From assembly GCA_017464805.1 (NCBI GenBank), contig JAFTYE010000010.1, positions 1 through 64,000 on the forward strand: 64,000 bases of DNA, read 5' to 3'. This DNA comes from Clostridia bacterium. GTDB taxonomy: Bacteria > Bacillota > Clostridia > Oscillospirales > CAG-272. Below, piece by piece: positions 1 through 9,024 of this stretch. The first letter of the stretch is position 1. Every line of letters starts with the position of its first letter. Made by a program: the position numbers and the translations under genes. The notes below the pieces were generated by a model, which was not told the origin of the DNA, made no database searches, and worked only from the letters and a program-made list of their open reading frames with translations.

Positions 1-1531
1 CGGCTACACGGGAACGAATTTCAACCGCCCCGACTTCCAACGAATGCTTGCAGATATGGATATGGGATATATCTCAACCGTCATCGTCAAGGACTCATCG
101 CGCTTGGGCAGAAACTACCTCGAGGTCGGTCAGTACACGGATTATTATTTCCCCGAACACAACATACGCTTTATTGCTATCAACGATTGCATTGACAGTG
201 AAAACGGAGAGGACGAGTTAGCACCCTTCCGCAACGTAATGAACGAGATGATGGCAAGGGATATTTCAAGAAAGGTTCGTTCCTCACACCGACTTCGCGG
301 CAACGCGGGAGAGCCGTTAGCACCGCCGCCGTATGGCTATATGAAATCTCCCGAAAACAACAAGAGATGGATTGTTGATACGGAGGCGGCAGAGGTGGTC
401 AGACGAGTGTACCGCTTGTGCATCGAGGGTAAGGGCAATGAAACCATAGCGAGAACGCTGCAAGAGGACAAGGTGTTAGTGCCGATGGCATTTTGGCAGA
501 GTAAGGGACTTCCGCGAGGTGGAAAGAAAACGCAAGCCGATCCGTACAAGTGGTGTAAGACTACGATTGCCAAGATGCTTGCCCAACAGGAATACTGCGG
601 TGACATTATCAATTTTAAGAGCACATCAAAGTCCTTCCGCAACAAAACACGCGTTGAGAACCCCAAGGAGAATTGGGCGATCTTCAAGGACGTTCACGAG
701 CCAATCATTGACCGTGACACTTGAGAGCAGGTGCAAAAGCTTGTTGAAAAGACCAAGCGCAGACCGCCAAAGGACAAGAACTTAAAGAAAAGCATCTTCA
801 CGAGCTTTCTTTACTGCGGAGATTGCGGGCATAAGCTGTGGTTCAATTTCAATCAGAAGAACCCAAGCATCCGTTTCTTTAGTTGCTCGAACTACAAGGG
901 AATGAGAGGTACTTGCGAGAACACCCACTATATCCGCGAGGATGCCTTGGAGCAGATCGTGCTGATGGAGCTTCGTATGCTTGCGGACTTTCTTGAAAGA
1001 GCAGAGGACGAGTTCGCGGAGCTTTTGGAGCAGAAGACCAACAAAGATATGATACGCGAGAGAACGACTGCGGAAGGGGCACTCTCGACGGCAAGAGCGC
1101 GAAGCAAAAAGCTTCTCGGACTTTTCGGGAAGCTCTACGAGGACAACGTAGAGGGCAAGGTCACGGACGAGTGGTTTATGCAGCTATCCAACAAGTACGA
1201 AGCCGAGCAAGAGGAACTAAAGCGGCAGATGTTTGAGCTTCAAGAGAAGCTTGATAAGATCGACCAAATGCAGACAGCAAAGGATGATTTCCTCCGAGCC
1301 ATCCGCAAGTTTATGGAGATGCAGACCTTAACTCCGATACTCCTGCGAGAGCTTATTGAGAAGATCGAGGTCTTTCCCGTGGAAGGAAAGGGCAAGGACA
1401 GAACGCAGCGAGTCATCATCCACTACCGTTTTGTAGGTAGGCTCGATATCCCCGGCATCATTGAGCGCCCGCACTTTATTCTCGACTCCCCCCAAGGCGT
1501 GGCAATCGAATACCTACCTAACGCAATCTAA
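1..1531 (+). pseudogene. Large serine recombinase, interrupted by an in-frame TGA and cut by the window edge
   Basis: The reading frame starting at base 2 encodes the end of a resolvase catalytic domain (GYTGTNFNRPDF, then SSRLGRNYLEVG), a recombinase domain, a zinc ribbon (YCGDCG ... FFSCSN ... GTCENTHY) and a long C-terminal coiled coil. The 5' end with the catalytic serine lies outside the window. At 722-724 the frame reads TGA inside RDT*EQVQ; the intact homologue at 36.6-38.3 kb has RPTWEKVQ there, so TGG has become TGA (Trp to opal). Both halves are in one frame, so a single substitution explains the break. The family integrates and excises mobile elements. The gene converges on a tRNA-Pro whose 3' end lies about 100 bases beyond its stop. 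A restart after the stop would give only a zinc-ribbon/coiled-coil fragment without catalysis. Confidence 0.9.
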
Positions 1532-1532
1532 A

Positions 1533-1560
1533 AGAAAAAAGAGTAGCGAAATGCTACTCC
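1533..1560 (-). terminator. Intrinsic terminator hairpin, minus direction
   Basis: GAGTAGC (1541-1547) pairs with GCTACTC (1553-1559). On the minus strand the stem is followed by a T-rich run, so it works as a terminator for leftward transcription, a second stop behind the tRNA-Pro terminator. Confidence 0.55.
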
Positions 1561-1590
1561 AAACAACCCAATATAAATGCAGACATAAAA

Positions 1591-1634
1591 ATATCGAGTG
1601 TCCATAACTGAAATCTGTTATGAACACTCGATAT
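1591..1634 (-). terminator. tRNA-Pro terminator hairpin
   Basis: An 18-base inverted repeat with one mismatch (ATATCGAGTGTCCATAAC against GTTATGAACACTCGATAT) begins at the last base of the tRNA and is followed on the minus strand by TTTTT. A close relative of this tRNA-end-plus-hairpin sequence recurs at 44.83-44.88 kb. Confidence 0.8.
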
Positions 1635-1709
1635 GGTCTGAGTGACAAGACTTGAACTTGCGGCCTCTACCACCCCAAGGTAGCGCGCTACCAACTGCGC
1701 CACACCCAG
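1634..1709 (-). tRNA. tRNA-Pro(GGG)
   Basis: The minus strand folds as a 76-base cloverleaf: acceptor CTGGGTG/CACTCAG, anticodon stem CTACC/GGTAG with loop TTGGGGT (anticodon GGG), T-arm with TTCAAGT loop, discriminator A and encoded CCA. The AGAGGCCGC variable/T-arm stretch is typical of bacterial tRNA-Pro. Its own promoter lies just upstream on the minus strand. Confidence 0.93.
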
Positions 1710-1734
1710 ATTTGCCTTCCCCAGGCACTTGGGT

Positions 1735-1763
1735 ATTATAACATATTCATTTTGGGATGTCAA
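1735..1763 (-). promoter_or_regulatory. tRNA-Pro promoter
   Basis: On the minus strand TTGACA, a 17-base spacer and TATAAT: a consensus housekeeping promoter, about 26 bases before the tRNA. Confidence 0.85.
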
Positions 1764-1950
1764 GGGGATTTTGAAAAATTAAACAGAAAAAATCAAAAAA
1801 TCATTTTTCTTGCATTTTGGCAGCAAAGGGAAGCTCGAATGGACGATCTGCTAACAGGGCATCAGCTTGCGGAGAGAAGACGGTGGCGAACGCATGGAGT
1901 ATGCAGTGTGTAAGACGTGGCGGTGAAGGAAATGAAAGCTGACCGAGGAT
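1764..1950. other. Intergenic stretch without a recognisable gene
   Basis: An AT-rich start is followed by about 130 bases of GC-richer sequence with no credible reading frame or ribosome binding site. It could carry a small RNA read on the plus strand into the hairpin at 1951-1997, but I cannot match it to a known RNA family. Confidence 0.3.
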
Positions 1951-1997
1951 AAAAGGAAGCACGTAGGGGACAGGTGCCCCCGACGTGCTTCCTTTTA
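1951..1997. terminator. Bidirectional terminator
   Basis: AAAAGGAAGCACGT and ACGTGCTTCCTTTT form a 14-base-pair stem with an inner GGGG/CCCC pairing. It lies about 50 bases past the stop of the minus-strand radical SAM gene and has T/A runs on both sides. Confidence 0.75.
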
Positions 1998-2047
1998 TTG
2001 TGTTGCATCACACGATTTGATACGCTTTACAGTTTCGGCGAGTCCTT

Positions 2048-2659
2048 CTACGGCACGACATAATCGAAGATATCTACCGCCGTTATCCCCATGTCCCGCA
2101 ACTCGTCTACGGTGCGCGCCTGTGAGGCGGTGTCGGTATAATCCGGTATGGCGGGAACCCTTGCCAGGATGCGTTCCGCACCGACAAGCGTCACAAGCTG
2201 CTCGATATTTTCTTTGATAAGTCGCACATCCCCGCCCGTGTAAGCGTCGTAGGCGTGCGGGTCAAACGTTTTGACGTCCACGATAAACAGGGAAGAGCCC
2301 TTTGCTACTACCGCTGCGTTTGCAAATGGAACGGCAAGGGAGGTCTCGATGGCATAGCTCCATGTGCGTGGCGCGCTTTCCATAAATTCTCGAATAAAAT
2401 TTGCGTGCAAGAGCGGCTCGCCGCCGCCGAAGGTCACCCCGCCGCCCGTCGCTTGAAAGTAGACGCTATCTACCGATACGGCATCGATCAGCTCACTGAC
2501 CGAATAGGTTTTTGGCTCCTTTGTCCCGTCCCAGGTATAGGGGTTGAGGCAATAGCGGCAACGAAGCGGACATCCCGCAAAGCAAACAAGCGTCCGAACG
2601 CCCGTGCCGTCACGCGCGAAGCGGTGACGCCCGATCTCGGAAATATCAGCCGTCAGCAT
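2048..2659 (-). CDS. Radical SAM protein, glycyl-radical-enzyme activase-like
   Basis: 203 residues. CPLRCRYC near residue 31 is the CX3CX2C motif that holds the [4Fe-4S] cluster and S-adenosylmethionine in pyruvate formate-lyase activases and relatives; TFGGGEPLL is the following GGEP-type SAM-binding motif. It is shorter than typical PflA (about 240-250 residues) and lacks an extra ferredoxin-like domain. No glycyl radical enzyme is nearby. It follows the alpha-CTD-like gene by three bases, so the two are almost certainly cotranscribed from the promoter at 3243-3271. The substrate is unknown; modification of the partner or a shared target is possible but unproven. Confidence 0.85.
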   Translation of the reverse strand: MLTADISEIGRHRFARDGTGVRTLVCFAGCPLRCRYCLNPYTWDGTKEPKTYSVSELIDAVSVDSVYFQATGGGVTFGGGEPLLHANFIREFMESAPRTWSYAIETSLAVPFANAAVVAKGSSLFIVDVKTFDPHAYDAYTGGDVRLIKENIEQLVTLVGAERILARVPAIPDYTDTASQARTVDELRDMGITAVDIFDYVVP

Positions 2660-2662
2660 CGG

Positions 2663-3208
2663 TCAAAAATCCGTAAAGCCCCCGTCCGTATTGGAGGGCA
2701 GGATCACGCCCATCAGGTAATCTTCCCAATAGGAGGGCTTGTCAGAGGCGAGTTGCTTTAGGTGCAGACCGATTGAAGAGAGGTGTCGCTCGATGTCCGC
2801 GGCATTCTTGCTCTCTATCCCTTTCTTGGATGCCAGTTCGGAGCGGGTAAGGCTCAAAAGATCGCCCACCGTTTGAATGTTGGCGCGCGCCAGCAGCTTG
2901 TTGATCTTTCTCGAAAGTCCAAGCCCCTTGATCGAAAGAGCGAGCAGCTTTTTCTCGGCCTCGTGTGCTTTCTCGATCGCTTCCGAAAAGGACGGCTGGG
3001 AAAGCCCTACGACGTGAATTTGTTCACCGGCCTCCGCTTTCTTCCTCAACGCCTCGTCCAACATCTTTGCCTCCGCGTCGCACCTCTCGCAAAAGCCGGG
3101 GCATTCCCTCTCAAAATCGCATTCGTCGATGGGGAGCTCAATGCCGTTTTTGTCGGCGATTTCGCGGCGGATCTTTTTCAGTATCTCACACTTTTCTTTG
3201 CCTGTCAT
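2663..3208 (-). CDS. RNA polymerase alpha-CTD-like protein with a Cys cluster, radical SAM partner
   Basis: About 181 residues. The chosen start (MTGKEKCEIL) has GAGG seven bases upstream; longer in-frame ATGs at 3271 and 3244 fall in or before the promoter. The N-terminal part has a charged helix and four cysteines (C then CPGFCERC, a CX3CX2C spacing) suited to a metal or Fe-S site. The C-terminal half (GLGLSRKINKLLARANIQTV, then LLSLTRSELASKKGI) resembles the helix-hairpin-helix fold of the RNAP alpha-subunit C-terminal domain. Partnered with the radical SAM gene downstream. Function unknown; DNA or protein binding is an inference from the fold. Confidence 0.75.
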   Translation of the reverse strand: MTGKEKCEILKKIRREIADKNGIELPIDECDFERECPGFCERCDAEAKMLDEALRKKAEAGEQIHVVGLSQPSFSEAIEKAHEAEKKLLALSIKGLGLSRKINKLLARANIQTVGDLLSLTRSELASKKGIESKNAADIERHLSSIGLHLKQLASDKPSYWEDYLMGVILPSNTDGGFTDF

Positions 3209-3242
3209 GGTCATGCCTCGATTCCTGTCAAGCTTTGCTTTC

Positions 3243-3271
3243 ATTGTATCATGTTTCAGGTGGCTTGTCAA
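3243..3271 (-). promoter_or_regulatory. Promoter of the alpha-CTD-like/radical SAM operon
   Basis: Minus strand: TTGACA, 17 bases, TACAAT. It overlaps the first ATG of the longest frame, which is why an internal start is used for the downstream gene. Confidence 0.8.
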
Positions 3272-3610
3272 CAGAAACGAAAAAATTGCCGTTTAACCGA
3301 AAAATATACAGATATGACGAAAAAACTGCAAAAAATTATGCATTTTACAAATCGTAAAAATATCCTTGTTGAAACAAATGCAAATTCGTTTTTGACAAAA
3401 AATCCGACTTCTAAAACCAAAAAAATTCGTATAATTATGCAAAAATAAAGGATATATTTCAAAGGCGGCAGAAAACAGAGTATCAAACCTTGCTTTTTTG
3501 ATTTTTATGGTAAAAATTTCCATAAAAATCAAAAATGACCGTTTGAGTGGAAGAAAATGAAGAAGCCTTTTCGTGTATAATGGGTGTAGAAATAAGCAAG
3601 GGAGGCAAGT
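3272..3610. other. AT-rich intergenic region with a 16-base inverted repeat
   Basis: No gene is supported. TTTTTGATTTTTATGG (about 3495-3510) and CCATAAAAATCAAAAA (3520-3535) form a near-perfect hairpin, and a TATAAT at about 3576 may belong to the promoter of the next gene. Confidence 0.5.
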
Positions 3611-3913
3611 ATGGAAAAGGATATCATTCGCCCGGAAAAAGGGAAAAAAGCGGTGGGGTGTATACGGTGTGTGTTTCGCCCGCGCGGCACGGAGTATTGC
3701 CTTTTGCGAGAGGTAAACGAGGAAGGCACGGTCGTGTACACGGTCACTGTGCGCGGGGAAGACGGCGAAAGCTGCCGCCTGCCCGATGTGGCCCGCCGGC
3801 GCGAAAGTGCCGAGTACCTTTTTTCGCTGTTTGTCGGAAACGAGCTTTCTGCGAACAATGCCGCCGAGGTGGTTGAGGAGCTGCTTGCCCGTGAGCCTTC
3901 GCTTTTTGTATAA
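3611..3913 (+). CDS. Small uncharacterised protein (DUF6514-like)
   Basis: 100 residues; start preceded by GGGAGG. The pattern of a short beta-rich N-terminal half (YCLLREV, VVYTVTVRG) followed by a helix-rich C-terminal half (ESAEYLFSLFVGNELSANNA) resembles the DUF6514 family of small Clostridia proteins, but I assign this by general resemblance only. No catalytic motif or membrane segment. It is monocistronic, ending in a strong terminator just before the nrdR promoter. Confidence 0.6.
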   Translation: MEKDIIRPEKGKKAVGCIRCVFRPRGTEYCLLREVNEEGTVVYTVTVRGEDGESCRLPDVARRRESAEYLFSLFVGNELSANNAAEVVEELLAREPSLFV

Positions 3914-3934
3914 CCGAATTGCATAACGGATAAT

Positions 3935-3963
3935 GCCGCGTCGAAAAGCGCGGCGTTTTTTTG
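3935..3963 (+). terminator. Intrinsic terminator
   Basis: GCCGCG and CGCGGC around an A-rich loop, followed by a run of T. Confidence 0.8.
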
Positions 3964-4001
3964 AATTTACAGGAAAAAACAGGGAAATTTTGCGTTTTTT
4001 C

Positions 4002-4030
4002 TTTACAAGACTTGAAAAGTATGGTATAAT
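4002..4030 (+). promoter_or_regulatory. Promoter of the nrdR operon
   Basis: TTTACA, 17 bases, TATAAT, about 45 bases before nrdR. It is the only strong promoter I see before the 12-kb co-oriented gene run. Confidence 0.8.
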
Positions 4031-4082
4031 ATATCCTGTATATGTGTGCGCGCCCGCGTTCACGGAACTCGGAGGTTAGATT

Positions 4083-4565
4083 ATGAAATGCCCGATCTGC
4101 GCCGCGCCCGACAGCCGCGTGCTGGACAGTAGACCCGTCAGCGACGGGGTAAGCATCAAGCGTCGCAGGGAATGCCCCGCGTGCGGAAAACGATTCACGA
4201 CCTACGAGGTGGTGGATTCTGTGCCGATCACGGTCGTGAAAAAGGACGGCACACATGAGTTTTTTGACGAGCGAAAGCTACAGGGCGGCATTATGCGCGC
4301 TGCCGAGAAGCGTCCCGTGGATGCGGCGGCCATCGCGAGCGAAATCGTTTCGGAGCTGAACAACTCCCTCGTTTCTGAGATCACCACCAAGGAGATTGGT
4401 GAGCGGGTGATGGAAAAGCTTCGAAACTTGGATGAGGTCTCCTACGTTCGCTTCGCTTCCGTATATCGGGAGTTTAAGGACGTGGACACCTTCCTGGAGG
4501 AGCTGAACAGCATGATCCGCTCCCGACGCAAGCCGCCAAGGAAAGGAACGACAAAAGAATCATGA
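4083..4565 (+). CDS. nrdR: Transcriptional repressor NrdR
   Basis: 160 residues. The N-terminal zinc ribbon uses CPIC (residues 3-6) and CPACGKRFTTYE; an ATP-cone domain follows (VVKKDGTHEFFDERKL to YVRFASVYREF). NrdR senses ATP/dATP and represses ribonucleotide reductase genes by binding NrdR boxes. Length and motif order are those of the family. Its stop overlaps the start of yicC (ATGA), so translation is probably coupled. First gene of a long housekeeping operon. Confidence 0.97.
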   Translation: MKCPICAAPDSRVLDSRPVSDGVSIKRRRECPACGKRFTTYEVVDSVPITVVKKDGTHEFFDERKLQGGIMRAAEKRPVDAAAIASEIVSELNNSLVSEITTKEIGERVMEKLRNLDEVSYVRFASVYREFKDVDTFLEELNSMIRSRRKPPRKGTTKES

Positions 4566-5446
4566 TCAAAAGCATGACCGCCTTCGGCCGCGCCGTGGTC
4601 GAGGGAGAGGATAAGGACATCACCGTCGAGATCCGCTCGGTGAACAGTCGCTACTACGATTGCAATGTGCGCCTGCCGCGCACCTACTCCTTCATGGAAG
4701 AAAAGATCAAGGCGTACATCCAGCGCGCCGTATCCCGCGCCAAGGTGGATGTGTCGGTCTCCGTGGAGCATCACGGCACCGACCTCGGCACTGTGGATGT
4801 GGATCTAACGCTTGCGCGCGGCTACGTCGATGCCTTGCGCCGCTTACAGAGCGAGCTGGGTCTGGTGGATGATATCACGACCATGCAGGTAGCGGCCAAC
4901 CGCGACCTTTTCACCTATACTCATCCTGCCGCCGACACGGATGGCGAGTGGGCGCGCGTGGAAGCCGTTCTTGCTACGGCACTTGCCGACTATACGGCTA
5001 TGCGTGAGGCCGAAGGGCAGAAGACCGAGGCCGATATCCGCGAAAAGCTCGAGAAGGTTAAGGCATGCGCTGCGACCGTTGCCGAGATATCCCGAACCGA
5101 TATCACAGGCTACCGCGACCGATTGGAGACTCGCTTGCGCGGTATCCTCGGAGAGGGCGGTATCGTGGTGGATGAGGCACGGCTTTTGACCGAGTGTGCC
5201 GTGTTTGCCGACAAGATCGCCATCGACGAGGAGATCGCACGGCTTGGCAGCCACTTCTGCGCCTTTGACGAGATCTGCCGCGCAGGGGAGCCTTCCGGCA
5301 GAAAGCTCGACTTTCTCATGCAGGAGATGAACCGCGAGACCAATACCATCGGCTCGAAGGCGGGCAACGCCCGTATTGCGCGGCTTGTGGTGGAGATGAA
5401 GGCGGAGCTGGAAAAGATCCGCGAGCAGATCCAGAACATCGAGTGA
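4562..5446 (+). CDS. YicC/YloC family endoribonuclease
   Basis: 294 residues. The opening [10 protein letters not shown] and [12 protein letters not shown] are the family signature; the C-terminal DUF1732 part holds [20 protein letters not shown]. The family includes E. coli YicC, an endoribonuclease acting in RNA turnover. It sits directly before remA, the conserved Firmicutes arrangement. Confidence 0.95.
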   Translation: MIKSMTAFGRAVVEGEDKDITVEIRSVNSRYYDCNVRLPRTYSFMEEKIKAYIQRAVSRAKVDVSVSVEHHGTDLGTVDVDLTLARGYVDALRRLQSELGLVDDITTMQVAANRDLFTYTHPAADTDGEWARVEAVLATALADYTAMREAEGQKTEADIREKLEKVKACAATVAEISRTDITGYRDRLETRLRGILGEGGIVVDEARLLTECAVFADKIAIDEEIARLGSHFCAFDEICRAGEPSGRKLDFLMQEMNRETNTIGSKAGNARIARLVVEMKAELEKIREQIQNIE

Positions 5447-5456
5447 GGCAAACGGT

Positions 5457-5735
5457 ATGAAATTTATCAATATTGGCTTTGGCAACCTCGTTGCGGCAAA
5501 TCGCGTGGTGGCACTTGCCAGCCCCGATTCCGCCCCCATTAAGCGATTGGTGCAGGAGGCAAAGGACAGCGGTCGCGCCATTGACGTGACCTGTGGCCGA
5601 CGCACCCGCGCCGTCATCATCACGGACAGCGAGCATGTGCTCCTGTCCGCCATTCAAACCGAAACTATTTCCAACCGTCTTGACGATTCGCTCTCGGATG
5701 TCGAGGATGAGATCGTGTCGGACGAGGAAGAATAA
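5457..5735 (+). CDS. remA: Extracellular matrix regulator RemA
   Basis: 92 residues. [20 protein letters not shown] is the near-invariant start of the RemA/DUF370 family, followed by SAPIKRL and [12 protein letters not shown]. In Bacillus RemA binds DNA and activates matrix and osmoprotection operons. The acidic C-terminal tail ([13 protein letters not shown]) is longer than in many relatives. In most Firmicutes gmk follows; here the omega subunit gene follows directly. Confidence 0.96.
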   Translation: MKFINIGFGNLVAANRVVALASPDSAPIKRLVQEAKDSGRAIDVTCGRRTRAVIITDSEHVLLSAIQTETISNRLDDSLSDVEDEIVSDEEE

Positions 5736-5760
5736 GTCGAGAACACAAGGAGAAGATATC

Positions 5761-6045
5761 ATGATCAAACCTACCATCGCAGAGCTGACGAAGGAAGAAA
5801 TGAACCGCTATGAGCTGGTGATCGCCATTGCGAAGAGCGCCCGCCGTGTGACCGACGAGTACGTCGAGCAGCGCGAGCGCGCCGATCGCATGATCGCCAA
5901 CCGCGAGACCGACAAGCCCCTGACTGCCCTGATCGGCAAGGAGTACCGCGACGAAAAGGCAGTCAAGACAGCCATTAACCGCTTCCACGACGGCCGCTAT
6001 GAGGTGATCCCCGCCGAGGAGTGCGAGGCAAAGGAAGAAGAATAA
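5761..6045 (+). CDS. rpoZ: RNA polymerase omega subunit
   Basis: 94 residues. YELVIAIAKSARRVTDEY matches the omega core helix that clamps the beta' C-terminus; KAVKTAINRFHDGRYEVI is the tail region. AAGGAGA lies eight bases before the ATG. The gene lies between remA and priA where gmk-rpoZ-coaBC is usual, so position supports the call. Confidence 0.92.
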   Translation: MIKPTIAELTKEEMNRYELVIAIAKSARRVTDEYVEQRERADRMIANRETDKPLTALIGKEYRDEKAVKTAINRFHDGRYEVIPAEECEAKEEE

Positions 6046-6072
6046 TTCCACAACAACTGCAAGGAGCCGGAC

Positions 6073-8520
6073 ATGACAGCCAGATACGTTGGTGTTTATC
6101 TGCTTGACGCTCCCTATCACATCGACCGTGAGTATGCATACTACCTGCCCGTTGCTTTGGCACAGGAAGTGAGGGTGGGCAGTATCGTCCTCGTTCCGTT
6201 CGGACAGGCGAACCGCCGTTCCTACGCGCTGGTCACCTCCTTTTCGGAAGAGAGTGACGTGGAAAAGGTCAAGCCCGTGCTTGCTGTATTGCCCGACCGT
6301 TTCTCCCTTGGTGAAGAAATGCTCGGGCTATGCTTTTTTCTGCGCGAGCACACGCTGTGCCCCTTGGGCGATGCCGTGCGCTGCCTGCTTCCGTCGGCGG
6401 CGTTCTCGTCCGTAACCGAATATTACCGTGCGTCCGGCGCGCCTCTTTTTGATCCCATCCATGCCGAGCTGGCCGCTTTGTTTGAGGACGGCAAACGTCG
6501 CTCACGCGAGGAGCTGCTTGCCATCGGCTCGCAAGCTGCCACGCTCTCCCGATTGGTCGAGGCAGGGGCACTTGTTCGTGAATACGAGCTGAAGGAAAAC
6601 AAAGGTAAGACCGAAAAGTATGTGTCACTGGCCAATTCCGCCGAAGAAGCCCTCTTTTTCCTGTCCGCCGAGGCAGGGAAACGCCGCATCCGCGGCGAGG
6701 CACAGGAAAAGATCCTGCGGACCCTTATCGCCGAGGGGGGCATGCGCCGCACCGATCTGTGCGAGCTGACGCACACCACCACGGCACAGGTGACGTCGCT
6801 TGTTTCGCGTGGCCTGTTGGCGGAGGAAGAGATTTCCGTCACTCGCGATCCCTACGCCCACCTGCATCGCGGCACCGATCGTACCCCGATCAACCTCAGC
6901 CGCGCGCAGACGGCCGCCTATGATATGCTTCTTTCCCTGTATGAGGAAAGAGAAGCGCGTGCTGCGCTTCTCTTCGGTGTGACGGGCAGCGGTAAGACCA
7001 AGGTGATGATGAAGCTCATCGACCGCGTGATCGCGGACGGACGGCAGGTCATTGTCATGGTGCCCGAGATCGCCTTGACCCCCCAGACCGTCGGCATATT
7101 CTGTGCCCGCTACGGTGACCGCGTGGCGGTCATCCATTCCTCACTTGGTGAAGGCGAACGCTTTGACGCCTGGCGGCGGATCGCCGATGGAGAGATCGAT
7201 CTCGTGATTGGCACGCGCTCGGCCGTATTTGCGCCCTTGTCCAATCTTGGCCTTATTGTCATGGACGAGGAGCACGAGCACACCTACAAATCCGAATCCG
7301 ATCCCAAATACCACACCCGCGACGTCGCCGCCTACCGCTGCGGCATAAGCAAATCGCTGTTAATCCTCGCCTCTGCTACCCCGTCTTTTGAGAGCTTTCA
7401 TAAGGCGGAGCAGGGAAAATATACCCTCGTCCCCCTGCGGGAGCGCTACGGCGGCGCGTCCCTGCCCGAAACTGAGGTGGTGGACATGCGCGCCGAGCTT
7501 CGCGCGGGAAACCGTTCGCCCATCAGTGCGCGCCTCTTGGATGCCTTGCAGGAAACGCTTTCCGAGGGTAAGCAGGCGATTCTGTTCTTAAACCGCCGCG
7601 GCTACAACACCACTGTCAGCTGTAAGGGCTGCGGTTCGCCCGTCACCTGCCCGAATTGCAGCGTGGCCCTGACCTATCACACCGATCGCACGGGCGGCAG
7701 TATGTTCTGCCACCTCTGCGGATACCGCACTGCCCCCGCGCGTGTCTGTCCCGAATGCGGAAGCGGGGAGCTTTCCTACGTGGGCTTCGGTACGCAAAAG
7801 GCAGAGGCGGAGCTGGCCGCATGCCTGCCCGAGGCACGCGTGCTGCGTATGGATGCCGATACCACCACGGGAAAGGCGTCCTACGACCGCCTGCTTGACC
7901 GCTTTCGTAAGGGCGAGGCGGATATCCTACTCGGCACGCAGATGGTCACCAAGGGACACGATTTCCCGAACGTGGCACTTGTTGGCGTGTTACTCGCAGA
8001 CACCTCCCTGTATATGAACGATTTTCGATCGACCGAGCGCACCTTTTCCCAGCTTACACAGGTGATTGGCCGCGCGGGTCGCGCCGATACCCCCGGCCGC
8101 GCCATCATCCAGACCTACGCCCCGCAGAACGAGGCGATCGGCATGGCCTGTCGACAGGACTACGACGGCTTTTATCGCTCGGAGATCGAGCTTCGCCGCA
8201 CCCTATCCTTTCCACCCTTTTGCGATATCGTCCAACTTACCGTTTCCTCGGCCCATGAGGACGAGCTGATGACCGCCTCACACCGCCTGCTTGCCGCGAT
8301 GACCTCACTTGCACGGCGGGAATATCCCGACCTGCCCCTTGCCCTGTTCGGCCCCTTTGAGGCGGGGGTGTATAAGGCGGCAGGGAAGTTTCGCCTTCGC
8401 ATGGTGGCCAAGTGCCGCCTTGGCAAAAAAAGCCGCGAATTTTTCGCCCGCGTGATGACGGACTTCGGAACGAACGTCGGGCGGCGCGTAACGCTGTCGC
8501 TCGATGAAAATCCCCTTTGA
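6073..8520 (+). CDS. priA: Primosomal replication-restart helicase PriA
   Basis: 815 residues. N-terminal DNA-binding domain (YHIDREYAYYLP), Walker A FGVTGSGKT near residue 302, DEEH Walker B, and eight paired cysteines (CKGCG, CPNCS, CHLCGYR, CPECGSG) forming the two zinc sites. The helicase core ends with IGRAGRAD. PriA reloads the replisome at stalled forks. Length is slightly above the usual 730-800 because of a longer linker around residues 150-260. Confidence 0.97.
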   Translation: MTARYVGVYLLDAPYHIDREYAYYLPVALAQEVRVGSIVLVPFGQANRRSYALVTSFSEESDVEKVKPVLAVLPDRFSLGEEMLGLCFFLREHTLCPLGDAVRCLLPSAAFSSVTEYYRASGAPLFDPIHAELAALFEDGKRRSREELLAIGSQAATLSRLVEAGALVREYELKENKGKTEKYVSLANSAEEALFFLSAEAGKRRIRGEAQEKILRTLIAEGGMRRTDLCELTHTTTAQVTSLVSRGLLAEEEISVTRDPYAHLHRGTDRTPINLSRAQTAAYDMLLSLYEEREARAALLFGVTGSGKTKVMMKLIDRVIADGRQVIVMVPEIALTPQTVGIFCARYGDRVAVIHSSLGEGERFDAWRRIADGEIDLVIGTRSAVFAPLSNLGLIVMDEEHEHTYKSESDPKYHTRDVAAYRCGISKSLLILASATPSFESFHKAEQGKYTLVPLRERYGGASLPETEVVDMRAELRAGNRSPISARLLDALQETLSEGKQAILFLNRRGYNTTVSCKGCGSPVTCPNCSVALTYHTDRTGGSMFCHLCGYRTAPARVCPECGSGELSYVGFGTQKAEAELAACLPEARVLRMDADTTTGKASYDRLLDRFRKGEADILLGTQMVTKGHDFPNVALVGVLLADTSLYMNDFRSTERTFSQLTQVIGRAGRADTPGRAIIQTYAPQNEAIGMACRQDYDGFYRSEIELRRTLSFPPFCDIVQLTVSSAHEDELMTASHRLLAAMTSLARREYPDLPLALFGPFEAGVYKAAGKFRLRMVAKCRLGKKSREFFARVMTDFGTNVGRRVTLSLDENPL

Positions 8521-8560
8521 TATTTTCTGTGAATTTTCCCAAGTATGAAAGGAACCCGAT

Positions 8561-9022
8561 ATGGCTATCTTAAAAATCGTTACCACCAAGGACGGCATGG
8601 ACACCTTGCGTAAGGTCAGCCGCCCCGTTACCGAGATCACCCCGCGCATTCACACGCTCCTTGACGATATGACTGAAACCATGCGCGTAGCAGAGGGCTG
8701 TGGCCTTGCCGCCGTGCAGGTAGGCGTGTTGCGCCGCGTGGTGGTCATTGAGGTCGAGGAGGGCGAGGTCTATGAAATGATCAATCCCGAGATCATCGAC
8801 CGCCATGGCAGGCAGGAGGAGCCGGAGGGCTGTCTTTCCCTGCCCGGCGAAAGCGGGATCACCCGCCGCCCCCGCACCGTCACCGTGCGTGCCCAGAACC
8901 GTAACGGCGAGTGGTACGAGTTAACCGGCTCTGACCTGCTGGCCCGCGCCATCTGCCACGAGCTTGATCACCTGGACGGCAAGCTCTATACCGACGTCGT
9001 CATTCGCGACGTGGAGGAATAA
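8561..9022 (+). CDS. def: Peptide deformylase
   Basis: 153 residues. The three family motifs are present: GLAAVQVG (usually GLAAPQIG), EGCLSLPG and HELDHLDG, supplying the metal-binding Cys and two His and the catalytic Glu/Asp region. It removes the formyl group from nascent proteins. The Pro-to-Val change in motif 1 and Asp in place of Glu in HEXXH-type motif 3 (HELDH, Asp at the fourth position) are those of a normal HExxH. Two bases separate it from fmt, its functional counterpart. Confidence 0.95.
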   Translation: MAILKIVTTKDGMDTLRKVSRPVTEITPRIHTLLDDMTETMRVAEGCGLAAVQVGVLRRVVVIEVEEGEVYEMINPEIIDRHGRQEEPEGCLSLPGESGITRRPRTVTVRAQNRNGEWYELTGSDLLARAICHELDHLDGKLYTDVVIRDVEE

Positions 9023-9024
9023 GC

